Source: Armatimonadetes bacterium UBA5352 (GTDB lineage: Bacteria; Armatimonadota; Zipacnadia; Zipacnadales; UBA5352). Taken from it: DNA of 22,380 bases. Position 1 is the stretch's first letter. Each line of letters starts with the position of its first letter. Positions 7,701 through 14,946 of this stretch are shown in pieces. Under the pieces are notes generated by a model. That model did not search any database, was not told where the DNA came from, and saw only the letters and a list, made by a program, of their open reading frames with translations. The position numbers and the translations under genes are program-made. The DNA lies in NCBI GenBank assembly GCA_002411015.1, contig DHPY01000019.1, positions 1 to 22,380 on the forward strand, given 5' to 3'.

Positions 7701-10084
7701 TCTGCCCAGCGGCCGAAGAACTCCCGGTCGGCGTCCGCGGTCAAGCCGTCGTACTCCACCCGCGCGAGGCCCAGCGTCTCCAGGCTGCCGCGGCGCTCAC
7801 GCATCGACGCGAACTCCTGCAGCAGGAACCATCGCACGCGCATCTGCGCACGCTTGAGGTCATCCTGCGTGTGCCCTACCTCCAGCACCCGGTGCTCCTC
7901 CGCCCGGTCCACAAGCCGGTTCACCAGCGCGTCCAGTGACAGCGGCTCATCGGCCTCCTGAACGATCACGTATAGCAGGTGCCGCAGCTCATGCCGGCGC
8001 GAGCGCTCCTTCATCCAGCCCGCCTGGAAGGCCGCCTCCTGCCGGTTGTCGCTGAAGATCAGCAGCTTGCGCAGTGTCGGCTCGTCCATCGCGCTGAGCA
8101 TCGACTCGGCCAGCGTGTTGACGTCCGCGACCTCCGCGCTGCGCGTGCCCGAGACTGTCTTCGTTGAGCCGCAGGCCCGGCAGGTCTTCTGGCTCAGGTC
8201 ATCCAGCCACACCAGCACCGGCACCAGCGGCCCCACGCGCTCGCATTTCTCGTGCATGCAGCGTCCGCTATCCGCTCGATGCAGCGCTCCGCACCACCGG
8301 CAGAGGAACCACGTCTCGGCGGTCGTGTCCTCCTCCTGCGTGTGCAGGCGATCGGTGAGGTAGCAGATCGTCTCCTCCTCGCCCGGCACCTCCCGCGCGT
8401 CGCCCGCCCGGATCGGCATGACTCCGTTGTCGTCCTCAGAGGCCCAGGCGTCCTCGGCGATCACCCGCGCGTAGTGCTGCCCGCATGCCCGGCAGAGCAT
8501 CAGCGGCATGCGCGCGCTCAGCGTCTCGTCACTCTCGCGCTGTTCGCCGCCGAAGTGCACCGTCGGCACGACCTCACCCGGCGCCGTCGCGTCCGGGCTT
8601 TCCGCCTCGAAGCTCAGCCACAGTCCCGGATAGCCCTGCACGAAGTAGTGCAGCTTCGGGCGCAGCAGCGGCTCATCGTCGTGCTGGCAGATCGCGCCCA
8701 GCGTCAGGTACGCCATCGCCTCGCAGGTCAGCTCATCCTCGCTTGCGACTGAGCGGTCACCGACCTGTCGCAGGCGGGCATGCAACTCCTCCAGCGTCAG
8801 CGGCCGCGTCATCTGGCGCGACAGGTTCGTCACGATCTCGTTCGGCGCCAGCAGCGCGTAGAGGCGCTCATGACTGTCGCCCGCCCCGGGAGCGGAGCGG
8901 CCGCACAGCTCCTCCGCAACATCCAGCAGGCCCTCCGGAAGCTCACCCACGTCCTCCTGCAGGTGCACGCTGCGCGAGGCATCCAGCACCCGCTGCAGCA
9001 TCTCGCCCGCATCGGCCGGGCGCGGCGGCGCGTAGGGCGCGCTCGGCGGCTCAGCGAAGTCGCGGTACTGTTCGCCGACCACCTGCACCTTCGCACGTGG
9101 GATGCCGAAGAGCTTGTGCATGAAGTTCGCGGTCAGCTCCTCCGCGCTCCCGACCTCGTCATCGCCGGGGCGGACCGTCGCCGAGGTCCCTATGCAGGTC
9201 ACCTCGTCGGGTGACTTGCCCGCCACGTGCCGCAGGCGGCGGATCAGGCACGCCACCTCGGAGCCCAGCGTGCCCGTGTAGGTGTGCACCTCGTCGAAGA
9301 CCATGAATTTCAGCGGCGCGCCCTCGAGCAGTTCGCGCACGTCTTTGTCGCGCAGCAGCATGTACTCCAGCATCCGGTAGTTCGTCAGCAGCAGCCGCGG
9401 CTTGCGGTTGCGGATCTCGGTGCGCGAGACGCACTCCTCCCACGGGCGCGGCAGGTCCGCGTGCTCCTCGCGATACGCCCGCTTCTCCTCGTCGGTGTAG
9501 TCGCGCGACTGCGCCAGCCGCCGGAGGTTGTCGGGCGTGCTTTCGGGGGTCTCGCCGGTGTAGCGGCCGAAGGTGATCTGCGAGCCTGCCAGCATCCTGC
9601 GCAGGCGGTCGAGCTGGTCGTTGACCAGCGCGTTCATCGGGTAGACGAGCACCGCCGTCACGCCCGGCTCCGCGCCCTCGTCGCGCAGGTGCAGGCAGTG
9701 GCTGAGGATCGGCAGCAGGAAGCCCTCGGTCTTCCCCGAGCCGGTAGCGGTCGCCATCACCGTATGCGTGCCGCCGAGGATCGCGCGGGTGGCCATCTCC
9801 TGGTGCTTGTAGAGCTGCTCGAAGCGGAACAGCCCCGGCAGTGCGTGGTGCAGGCCGAGGTCCGGCTCAGCGAGGAGGTCCTTCAGCAGCGGCCCGGGCT
9901 GGAAGGGCCTGTTGAGGTGGATGTATGGCCCGCGCACCAGCTCGCGTTGTCCACCGGGCCCACGCGAGAGGTGTTCGCGCACCTGCTCCTCCAGCCGCGG
10001 ATCGGCGATCGGGAAGTAGGTCAGCAGATAGCGCTGAAACTGCTCCACCACGTGCTCGCCGAACGCGATCGGGTTGAGTGACAT
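4793..10084 (-). CDS. DUF1998/MZB-type SF2 helicase with C-terminal Vsr-like nuclease domain (DISARM DrmA/DrmB-like)
   Basis: A 1763-aa protein starting at ATG 10082-10084 (MSLNPIAFGEHVVEQFQRYL), one base after the zinc-ribbon stop and behind GGGGGA; an upstream Met at 10150 would overlap that gene. Residues 60-1100 form a superfamily 2 helicase: ATATGSGKTEG (Walker A, about 109-118), FDEVHTYTG (DEVH, about 262), LIFSDNRQEAAFQAG, and motif V/VI CTPTLELGVDIG...QRAGRAGRR (about 1060). Several Cys pairs (CRACG, CRWCG, CSVC, CRVCG) suggest zinc-binding inserts. DUF1998/MZB hallmarks follow at about 1555-1605 (LYDPMPGGSGFLEQL, CECEQACYACL). Residues 1658-1763 resemble a Vsr/DUF559-type PD-(D/E)XK fold (VADFAYPAENVLIYTDG, RRKDGILRAKLNRAGYRVVE), but the usual IEVDG is IYTDG, so catalysis is uncertain. 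DISARM encodes similar helicase and DUF1998 modules as separate DrmA and DrmB proteins, so this may be a fused equivalent that translocates on DNA. It is coupled to the zinc ribbon and was once followed by an ADP-ribosylglycohydrolase. Confidence 0.85.
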   Translation of the reverse strand: MSLNPIAFGEHVVEQFQRYLLTYFPIADPRLEEQVREHLSRGPGGQRELVRGPYIHLNRPFQPGPLLKDLLAEPDLGLHHALPGLFRFEQLYKHQEMATRAILGGTHTVMATATGSGKTEGFLLPILSHCLHLRDEGAEPGVTAVLVYPMNALVNDQLDRLRRMLAGSQITFGRYTGETPESTPDNLRRLAQSRDYTDEEKRAYREEHADLPRPWEECVSRTEIRNRKPRLLLTNYRMLEYMLLRDKDVRELLEGAPLKFMVFDEVHTYTGTLGSEVACLIRRLRHVAGKSPDEVTCIGTSATVRPGDDEVGSAEELTANFMHKLFGIPRAKVQVVGEQYRDFAEPPSAPYAPPRPADAGEMLQRVLDASRSVHLQEDVGELPEGLLDVAEELCGRSAPGAGDSHERLYALLAPNEIVTNLSRQMTRPLTLEELHARLRQVGDRSVASEDELTCEAMAYLTLGAICQHDDEPLLRPKLHYFVQGYPGLWLSFEAESPDATAPGEVVPTVHFGGEQRESDETLSARMPLMLCRACGQHYARVIAEDAWASEDDNGVMPIRAGDAREVPGEEETICYLTDRLHTQEEDTTAETWFLCRWCGALHRADSGRCMHEKCERVGPLVPVLVWLDDLSQKTCRACGSTKTVSGTRSAEVADVNTLAESMLSAMDEPTLRKLLIFSDNRQEAAFQAGWMKERSRRHELRHLLYVIVQEADEPLSLDALVNRLVDRAEEHRVLEVGHTQDDLKRAQMRVRWFLLQEFASMRERRGSLETLGLARVEYDGLTADADREFFGRWADAFGLEPGDVVNVTHTLLDYYRRRGMVSDDLMQHWWAWRDPEVRDGLVSVGDWWRPSVLTLHKVEAAVTTKNLLASGGTTAAQHIVRKSIRDGEESVNDFLGELWEWLQQEPHRFLEDAEITQRSAGRQSRVTVGAHACQVSVGRLRIGRASARQVCSVCRSVQAVALPGLPCPEWRCDGIMQQADVDEDHYAVVRYTQEDFVPLHPVEHSGQVEKDDRERIEDEFRKDDGAVNCIVCTPTLELGVDIGQLEMALMRNVPPTPANYAQRAGRAGRRHRIAVVMDYCGTSPHDRYYFERPEEMIDGRIRIPAFSMSNEPMLRKHTHSAILTALRRSSDPRVPEALAHALPRYIWRYFMAADSDDAPADTYVQEAPTFPMLREAVDRHSDELRHMLAETFAAAWPAEDADAVADRNLHGLVTNMPVLLERHVRALFQQVRSYRERVRELARKEYEEDRELSQEEKRERERLNHALATLRRSDQDRYTLSYLSNDGYFPGYALTRESVVARCLKPYLELQRPEPVALREFTPANWIYAAGDVYAVSRIDWFSLQIGEESSAEVRRREMIYDPDFDRVIDPARSELEGHTGGRFISMLLGGVELRQRQQIDDREERRHYGAQDIVGTFLGTHRGGRTGNVGDVQWRHFRQADLRLVNLGPVGRDREGLRIGFPICRVCGAVRSPFQSDAEIEKFHEYHKGSCSAGSTEWAALHVDFRSDLLEIGPLPERAEAVNLMEALLAGAREVLDMGESELEGFIEERGEGAAFVLLYDPMPGGSGFLEQLQKSWVSVCQRARDVLQSCECEQACYACLLTFWNQRHHALLDRHLASELAERLARPMEMTGPVPANYHERTEDGKEPESGAEADFGCILDERGFPQPRKQHRVTLADGTSTVADFAYPAENVLIYTDGMSEKIHGSPEQRRKDGILRAKLNRAGYRVVEITAAALNDRRAVDAKLDEIAVYLDREDLFAE

Positions 10085-10085
10085 G

Positions 10086-10346
10086 TCAGTTCCCCCTGTT
10101 GCCGTGGGAATCTTTGTTGTAGATTGCATCCCAATCAGGTTGTGGCCCACCCCACGCGGTCTCGCATTCCTTACAGAACCAGTTCAGATCCCTCAGGATG
10201 CAGCCTCCCAGCATAATCTTGCCCTGTTGGGCGATCTGCTCTGACTCGCGCGTTGGAAGTCCGTACAGGATTGGGACAAAGTTCTGAGAGTTACAGTGAG
10301 GACACGTCGGCACTGGCTGCCCGGCCATTGACTTCTTCTGCTTCAT
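10086..10346 (-). CDS. small zinc-ribbon protein
   Basis: An 86-aa protein with two Cys pairs, CPHC (about 15-18) and CKEC (about 58-61), forming a zinc ribbon, around a conserved middle (FVPILYGLPTRESEQ, GKIMLGGCI). This is a recognisable small family of unknown function found next to many bacterial genes. The ATG at 10344-10346 lies two bases after the stop of methylase-tail copy R6, with AGAGG upstream. Its stop overlaps the ribosome-site region of the helicase, whose ATG follows one base later. The tight spacing R6-zinc ribbon-helicase suggests these three were adjacent in the ancestral operon. It is likely co-translated with the helicase; a role as a small subunit is a guess. Confidence 0.85.
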   Translation of the reverse strand: MKQKKSMAGQPVPTCPHCNSQNFVPILYGLPTRESEQIAQQGKIMLGGCILRDLNWFCKECETAWGGPQPDWDAIYNKDSHGNRGN

Positions 10347-10348
10347 GA

Positions 10349-10710
10349 TCAGGCCTCTTCGATTATCGGCCTATGCCGTCTCGCCCCCCGCTTCTCCTCC
10401 GGGCCGAGCCAGGTCTGGAGGGCGGAGGGCGTGGCGGACATGTAGGCGTCGTAGTAGCTCAGGATCAGGTCGCGGGTGCGGTAGGTGCCATGCGCCGCCA
10501 GGTCATTGCGCTCCACGATCGGGAAGGTGCTCATGATATACTCCACGTCCGCGCGCTCGATCCCGTAGAGGTGGAAGTAGATCGCGCCAAGCTGCGCCCG
10601 AAGCTGCGCGCGGCGCTCCTCATCCCACGCGAACGGCGGCCCCTCGTCCCCGAGGTCCTGCGCAAACGCCCGGATGTCCCACGCCGTATACACAAGCTCT
10701 GACACCCGCG
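10349..10710 (-). repeat. methylase-tail repeat R6 (probable native 3' end)
   Basis: This is the C-terminal ~118 residues of a PglX/DrmMI-type N6-adenine methylase without the body: SELVYTAWDIRAFAQDLG, WDEERRAQLRAQLGAIYFHL, YGIERADVEYIMSTFPIVE, HGTYRTRDLILSYYD, then ARRHRPIIEEA and TGA at 10349-10351. The frame is open and has an internal Met at 10705. Similarity to the other copies ends near 10710 on the upstream side, about 22 bases after the TIR-ATPase stop (10732). The last residues differ from R1-R5, which end ETSA/ETRA-like, and the gene leads directly into the zinc ribbon. I read this as the original methylase 3' end, now cut off from its gene. It may be translated as a small protein, but no function is known. 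Confidence 0.85.
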
Positions 10711-10731
10711 AGCAGTCGCGCCGCGAGGTGA

Positions 10732-12249
10732 CTACAGATCGAGTTTCTCCGCCATGACCGCCGCAATCTGCTCTGGTGTCATGGACGTTCCGTCCAGATA
10801 CCGGATAGTGTCGCTCAAACCGAGTACGTGCACTGGGGCCATTCGCACCGGCAGTAGGTACTCTGAGGTGCGTTTGCCCTGCGCCTCCCGGCCTATTTCG
10901 AGCTCGAATCTGGGCCAGTCTTTTCTAGGGTAATCATCCGAGAGGAACACGACCATGTGGGTTGCTTTGTTCGCGTAGACTTCGGCCAGGTACGGCTGCA
11001 GGTCCTTCCCCCACATCTCGGCCACTGAATCATTATCGTAGAATACCCGGATGCCCAGTTTTTCCATCGCTTTGACGGTCTCAGCAACGAATTCCCGGCA
11101 CTCTCCGGCAAACGATACTGCTACGTCGTAGGGATAGTCTATCTGCGCGGCCAGCAGTTGCTCCTCGACCCTTGAGAGGTCCAGGAGACGAAGATAGAAC
11201 CTGAGATTCGGGTCGGTGATGTAGATCGTCTGAGAGTTGTCATCGTAACGCATGGCTTGGCTGAGGCCACGCGCCTCGATTACGTCCGCGAGGTTGTTCA
11301 GGCAGTTGTAGTAGGAGGTGTACTTCTTGGCCCTGAAGTCCTTGTCTGGGATTGAGAGGATGATCTTCTGCCTCAGTGTTTCCACCGGGATCTCGCTTCC
11401 CGGCTCCGCAGCAATGGTTGCGATGATATCGAAGTAAGTATTGTACTTCTGCTTTCCATGCTCCTTGCCTTTCGCGAAGCCCACGACTCGGTCAAAGAAC
11501 ATATCGTCAAAGCGGCCCGTGAGGGCATCCACCACTTCATCGATTGTGCACGGGATCCTGTGCATGAGTTGCCGCGTTCCAGTCACACCGCTCGTCACGC
11601 AGGCGGTCTCACACAGGAGTTGAGCGATCGAGGGGAAGCCAGAGGATAGCTCTACAATGCCGGTCCGTAGGTCGTCATTGAAGTCGACATTCAGTGCGGC
11701 TTCCCCGAGAGAAATCAACTCTTCCACGAAAGCGGGGTCTTGGCTCCCGATGCCGTAAGTATCGTTTCGGATGGAAAGCTCGGGATCCCCAGTTACCAGT
11801 TCGGCAACGGTCTGAGCAATCCCCACAATGACGATCTTGATTCCCCGCTCATGCCACAGCTTCAGGCGACTCGATATGTCCTGACGGGCGTCCGGACTCA
11901 GGAAGTGGAAATCGTCAACGAGTGCGTATGCGACCAATCCAAGCAATTCCTCGATCTCCGTCCAGTCGGCCGGGCAGTCAAGGGCTCGCGAGAACACGCT
12001 GCTGCCGCTTGGGCAATCTGCATAATTTCTTGCGTTCACCGCGAAGATGTCGGTGTCTGCGACTGCGAGATGCTCACCGGCCTTGGTGATCAACGTGGTC
12101 TTCCCACAACCTGTCGGTCCGTAGACTGTGACGTGCTTACCGGGCGCTTCAAGTGCGTTGCAGATGTACGGGAAGTTCGGCGGCTGGACGAATGTCACGT
12201 CCGGGATTGACGTCGCGCTGAATACCTGACCAAGTCGGTAGTCCGGCAT
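10732..12249 (-). CDS. TIR-domain NTPase (STAND/AAA-like), intact copy
   Basis: A 505-aa protein; ATG at 12247-12249 has GGGAGG about 8 bases upstream. Residues 30-370 are a STAND/AAA-type ATPase: Walker A YGPTGCGKTT (about 43-52) and Walker B ALVDDFHFLS (about 109-118), followed by a helical region with no visible sensor repeats. Residues 373-505 are a C-terminal TIR domain (YDVAVSFAGE, IRVFYDND, MWGKDLQPYLAEVY, THMVVFLSDDYPRKDWPRFE). Bacterial TIR domains usually cleave NAD+ or make nucleotide signals after activation by their sensor part, giving abortive defence, so an anti-phage role is likely but inferred. The order ATPase then TIR is the reverse of many TIR-STAND proteins. It lies between R5 and R6. 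A close paralogue with an amber codon lies at 17113-18630. Confidence 0.85.
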   Translation of the reverse strand: MPDYRLGQVFSATSIPDVTFVQPPNFPYICNALEAPGKHVTVYGPTGCGKTTLITKAGEHLAVADTDIFAVNARNYADCPSGSSVFSRALDCPADWTEIEELLGLVAYALVDDFHFLSPDARQDISSRLKLWHERGIKIVIVGIAQTVAELVTGDPELSIRNDTYGIGSQDPAFVEELISLGEAALNVDFNDDLRTGIVELSSGFPSIAQLLCETACVTSGVTGTRQLMHRIPCTIDEVVDALTGRFDDMFFDRVVGFAKGKEHGKQKYNTYFDIIATIAAEPGSEIPVETLRQKIILSIPDKDFRAKKYTSYYNCLNNLADVIEARGLSQAMRYDDNSQTIYITDPNLRFYLRLLDLSRVEEQLLAAQIDYPYDVAVSFAGECREFVAETVKAMEKLGIRVFYDNDSVAEMWGKDLQPYLAEVYANKATHMVVFLSDDYPRKDWPRFELEIGREAQGKRTSEYLLPVRMAPVHVLGLSDTIRYLDGTSMTPEQIAAVMAEKLDL

Positions 12250-12319
12250 TTCGGGCCTCCCATTCCTGCATTACGCTGTCGGACACAGCATGTCCCCCAG
12301 TTGCTGCCTAATGCATACC

Positions 12320-12591
12320 TCACGCGCTCGTCTCCCCACTATGCCTTCTCGCCGTCCGCTTCTCCTCCGGTCCCAACCAGACCTGCGGATTGCTGTTTGC
12401 ATACGCGTCGTAGTAGCCCAGGATCAGGTCGCGGGTGCGGTAGGTGCCATGCGCCGCCAGGTCCTTGCGCTCCACGATCGGGAACGTGCTCATGATATGC
12501 TCCACGTGCGCGCGCTCGATCCCGTAGAGGTGGAAGTAGATAGCGTCAGGCTGCGCCCAGAGCAGCGCGCCGCGCTCCTCGTCGCACACAA
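12320..12591 (-). repeat. methylase-tail repeat R5
   Basis: A copy of the methylase C-terminal segment from CDEERGALLWAQPDAIYFHL through YGIERAHVEHIMSTFPIVE to KRTARRHSGETSA and TGA (12320-12322). The upstream part (VYTAWDIRAFAQDLG) is missing; similarity stops near 12591, about 16 bases before the stop of the 386-aa cargo gene. Several changes not shared with other copies (GALLWAQP for AQLRAQL, NSNPQVW for the usual ARPSALQTW) show local decay. The junction bases GTCTCC-N4-TATGC are present at its downstream edge. Confidence 0.85.
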
Positions 12592-12607
12592 ATGCCGATC
12601 TGCGGCG

Positions 12608-13768
12608 CTACTTATAGTTCGCCCGGGTGAACCGCATCAGGCTGCCACCTGGGCCCCAACAGAGTCCGGTTCGTCTGCTCAAGTGAGCCGCGTTCCTGCC
12701 ACGATGTACCGCATCAATGGCGTCGGCCTCGGTGGTATCACCCCGCGCCAGACTCAAGAGCGCGTCAATATCCACTCCCACAGAGACCTCAAGCCCATCC
12801 GGCGCCGTCCACACCTCCGAGACTGCGTACCTACGTCCTTCCACATCGATCTTGGTGTGGTTCACCACTTCCGACTCGGCCAGCGAATGAAGACGAGCGT
12901 CAACTTTCAGAGCCTCAGTCGGATCCCGATAGTACGCAGCCGGGTCCTGGGCCAGAAGCTTGTGGTCGAGCCAAACCGTCTCAACTCCGCCGGAGAGACC
13001 CTTCCTAAACTCGGGGCGATCTGGATCCAACTGCAGCCACCCACTACGAACCACAAGCTGCTGACCGAGGTCGCGCAGACCACACCAGCAACAGGTGACG
13101 CCATAGAGAAGCAACTGCACCTGCATATGCGAGAACAGCGGCGGCTTGCTCAAGGGGTCATAGACCCTCATGCGACTACGCCTAGTTGCGTTCGGCCCAC
13201 CGATGAAGGTCGCCAAAACGTAGTTCGGTGACTGCCGATCGCGGCCTGCAATCGGGTGAGTCAGGGCCGGCAACTTGTGTACTTGGGTGAGACCTTTCTT
13301 GATCGCCGTTGTCATTGTCGCGTCCACGCAACTGCCCTTGCATTCGAATTCTATGTTGAGTGGCGCCATCACGCCTGGCAGCTTGCAGGTGCAATCCGCA
13401 GTTCTGGACCCTTGGGTGACGTCCTTAGTGGCGATATCCGTTGCACCCATATACTCGCGCATGAAAACCCAAGCCATGCCCACGCCGTGCATCTCTGAAT
13501 AGCATCTCTTGACGTTCGCCGGCAACTCCGACTTGTAACGGAACTCGGTAGAGGATCGATCGAGAAGGAGAGCCCAGCTGAGGCACAGCATCCAAGCCTG
13601 GCGGGAGAAGTGAACGACATCGGGATAGAACATGGAGTGGGCAATGGCATGCATCACCGTCACCACCTTACACGCGAACACGTCCTCCCTCGGGTCGGGC
13701 TGCTGCATCGTCTGATACACCTGAGCGATGATCTCTTTGGTTGAGAATATGAAGCTTAGGAAGTCCAT
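12608..13768 (-). CDS. cysteine-rich PD-(D/E)XK-like nuclease candidate (386 aa)
   Basis: No family is recognised with confidence. The ATG at 13766-13768 is my choice; an upstream GTG at 13789 overlaps the R4 stop and would add 7 residues. A possible PD-(D/E)XK core lies at about 121-160: Asp125 in SRTADCTCKLPGV, then LNIEFECKGS with Glu142-Cys-Lys144 (the ExK signature), then a helix TTAIKKGLTQVHKL. The N-terminal 100 residues are helical and rich in aromatic residues (AIAHSMFYPDVVHF). The protein holds many Cys (VTCCWCGL) and no membrane segment. It is alone between R4 and R5. A restriction-type DNase is the most likely role. The motif is short, so this is tentative; it could also be a nucleic-acid binding protein. 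Confidence 0.7.
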   Translation of the reverse strand: MDFLSFIFSTKEIIAQVYQTMQQPDPREDVFACKVVTVMHAIAHSMFYPDVVHFSRQAWMLCLSWALLLDRSSTEFRYKSELPANVKRCYSEMHGVGMAWVFMREYMGATDIATKDVTQGSRTADCTCKLPGVMAPLNIEFECKGSCVDATMTTAIKKGLTQVHKLPALTHPIAGRDRQSPNYVLATFIGGPNATRRSRMRVYDPLSKPPLFSHMQVQLLLYGVTCCWCGLRDLGQQLVVRSGWLQLDPDRPEFRKGLSGGVETVWLDHKLLAQDPAAYYRDPTEALKVDARLHSLAESEVVNHTKIDVEGRRYAVSEVWTAPDGLEVSVGVDIDALLSLARGDTTEADAIDAVHRGRNAAHLSRRTGLCWGPGGSLMRFTRANYK

Positions 13769-13785
13769 GCGAGTACAAGCCCCCT

Positions 13786-14049
13786 TCACGCCCTCGTCTC
13801 CATGTTATGCCTTCTCGCCGTCCGCTTCTCCTCCGGGCCGAGCCAGGTCTGGCGGGCGGAGGGCGCGCCGCTTGCATAGGCGTCGTGGTAGCCCAGGATC
13901 AGGTCGCGGGTGCGGCAGGTGCCATAGGCCGCGCCGTCCTTGCGCTCCACGATCGGGAACGTGCTCATGATATACTCCACGTCCGCGCGCTCGATCCCGT
14001 AGAGGTGGAAGTAGATCGCGTCAAGCTGCGCCCGAAGCTGCGCGCGGCA
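13786..14049 (-). repeat. methylase-tail repeat R4
   Basis: A copy of the methylase C-terminal segment: RAQLRAQLDAIYFHLYGI, ADVEYIMSTFPIVERKDG, AAYGTCRTRDLILGYHD, KRTARRHNMETRA and TGA (13786-13788). Similarity to the other copies stops at about 14049, so roughly 50 upstream residues are missing. The stop of the HEPN-like gene (14021) lies inside this repeat, in another reading frame, so the cargo borrowed repeat sequence for its last ~9 codons. The repeat frame itself stays open. The GTCTCC-N4-TATGC junction is present, in the form TCTCCATGTTATGCC. Confidence 0.85.
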
Positions 14050-14635
14050 CTCGTACGCGAACAGGTGTGCCCAGCTCCGTGAGTGATGCGCGGACCCAGA
14101 CACTCAACACGGCATTACACTGCTCCAGCAGCTCCTCGTTCCGTTCGTCGGGAAACGCTTTGTGTCCATGGAACAGGTTGCACCGGATCGTGTAGATGAC
14201 TTTCGCCAGAGATCCCGTGGCGTTCCGTACCGTCTGCTCATCAGGATTAGCCTTGCGGGCTGCGCGGATGGTCGGTATGTCAAGCCGTGCATACCTCAAC
14301 CCATCGCTGCGATCGCTCTCGTAGTAGTTGATTACTGAGCCTCTGTGCTGCGGCAGGTGGCAGCGCGAGCGGTAGTCAAAGGGCACTCGTTCCATCAGAT
14401 CGGTCACGGCCTGGCTGCCCAAAGCCTCGGCGAGAGCGCTCGGCGGGAGCGCGGCCGCCCAGCGCTTGAACGCGTCCAACTCGCAGCGTCCCTGTGGCTG
14501 CGCAAGGTGACGAGAGTAGAAGAGCGCGTTTGCGGCTGTATAGGTGTAGAAGAACCTCAGCAGCACGTCTTCTGCCATTGTCCCCTGTTGGGCCAACACG
14601 AGAGCTACTTTCGAAATGTGATTACTCGCGCTCAT
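14021..14635 (-). CDS. HEPN-domain protein (candidate RNase), 204 aa
   Basis: A 204-aa helical protein starting at ATG 14633-14635, six bases after AGGAGG; an in-frame GTG further up at 14665 lies at the R3 edge and is less likely. The key signature is YTIRCNLFHGHK, with Arg151-x4-His156, the Rx4-6H motif that defines HEPN ribonucleases, followed by helix-rich ERNEELLEQCNAVLSVWVRAS. HEPN proteins often act as toxins or as RNases in abortive defence, usually with an antitoxin or a sensor; no obvious antitoxin gene is adjacent. The last ~9 residues (VPRAASGAA) are encoded inside methylase repeat R4 in another frame, so the natural C-terminus may have been altered when the repeat was joined. The gene stands alone between R3 and R4. 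Confidence 0.7.
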   Translation of the reverse strand: MSASNHISKVALVLAQQGTMAEDVLLRFFYTYTAANALFYSRHLAQPQGRCELDAFKRWAAALPPSALAEALGSQAVTDLMERVPFDYRSRCHLPQHRGSVINYYESDRSDGLRYARLDIPTIRAARKANPDEQTVRNATGSLAKVIYTIRCNLFHGHKAFPDERNEELLEQCNAVLSVWVRASLTELGTPVRVRVPRAASGAA

Positions 14636-14658
14636 CAGTTGCCTCCTGGTCTGCTGGC

Positions 14659-14859
14659 TCTCCACTATGCATTCTCGTCGTCCGCTTCTCCTCCGGGCCG
14701 AGCCAGGTCTGGAGGGCGGAGGGGCGGTCGGTTGCGTAGGCGTCGTAGTAGCCCAGGATCAGGTCGCGGGAGCGGTAGGTGCCACAAGCCGCGCGGTCCT
14801 TGCGCTCCACGATCAGGAACGTGCTCATGATATGCTCCACGTCCGGGCGCTCGATCCCC
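14659..14859 (-). repeat. methylase-tail repeat R3 (shortest copy)
   Basis: This is the shortest copy, starting at GIERPDVEHIMSTFLIVE and running through GTYRSRDLILGYYDAYAT to KRTTRMHSGEPADQ, where similarity stops without the usual TGA; the frame then reads on to a stop at 14622. The upstream edge is at about 14859, next to a small hairpin (GGCAAG-CTTG-CTTGCC, 14863-14878) and 87 bases from the stop of the 573-aa gene. Changes such as FLIVE for FPIVE show decay. The junction bases appear as GGCTCTCCACTATGC, slightly shorter than in R1, R2, R4 and R5. Confidence 0.8.
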
Positions 14860-14946
14860 AAGGGCAAGCTTGCTTGCCGCGGTGGACGTAGACCCATGGA
14901 TGGTTTGAGAGCCATGGACCTCTCGCACGCGGGGGAGCTGTCCTCG

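Noticed and set aside
9227..10081. Long plus-strand frames opposite the helicase (for example 284 aa)
   Set aside because: They are antisense shadows; the helicase motifs on the minus strand are continuous and no ribosome site or known domain supports the plus-strand frames.
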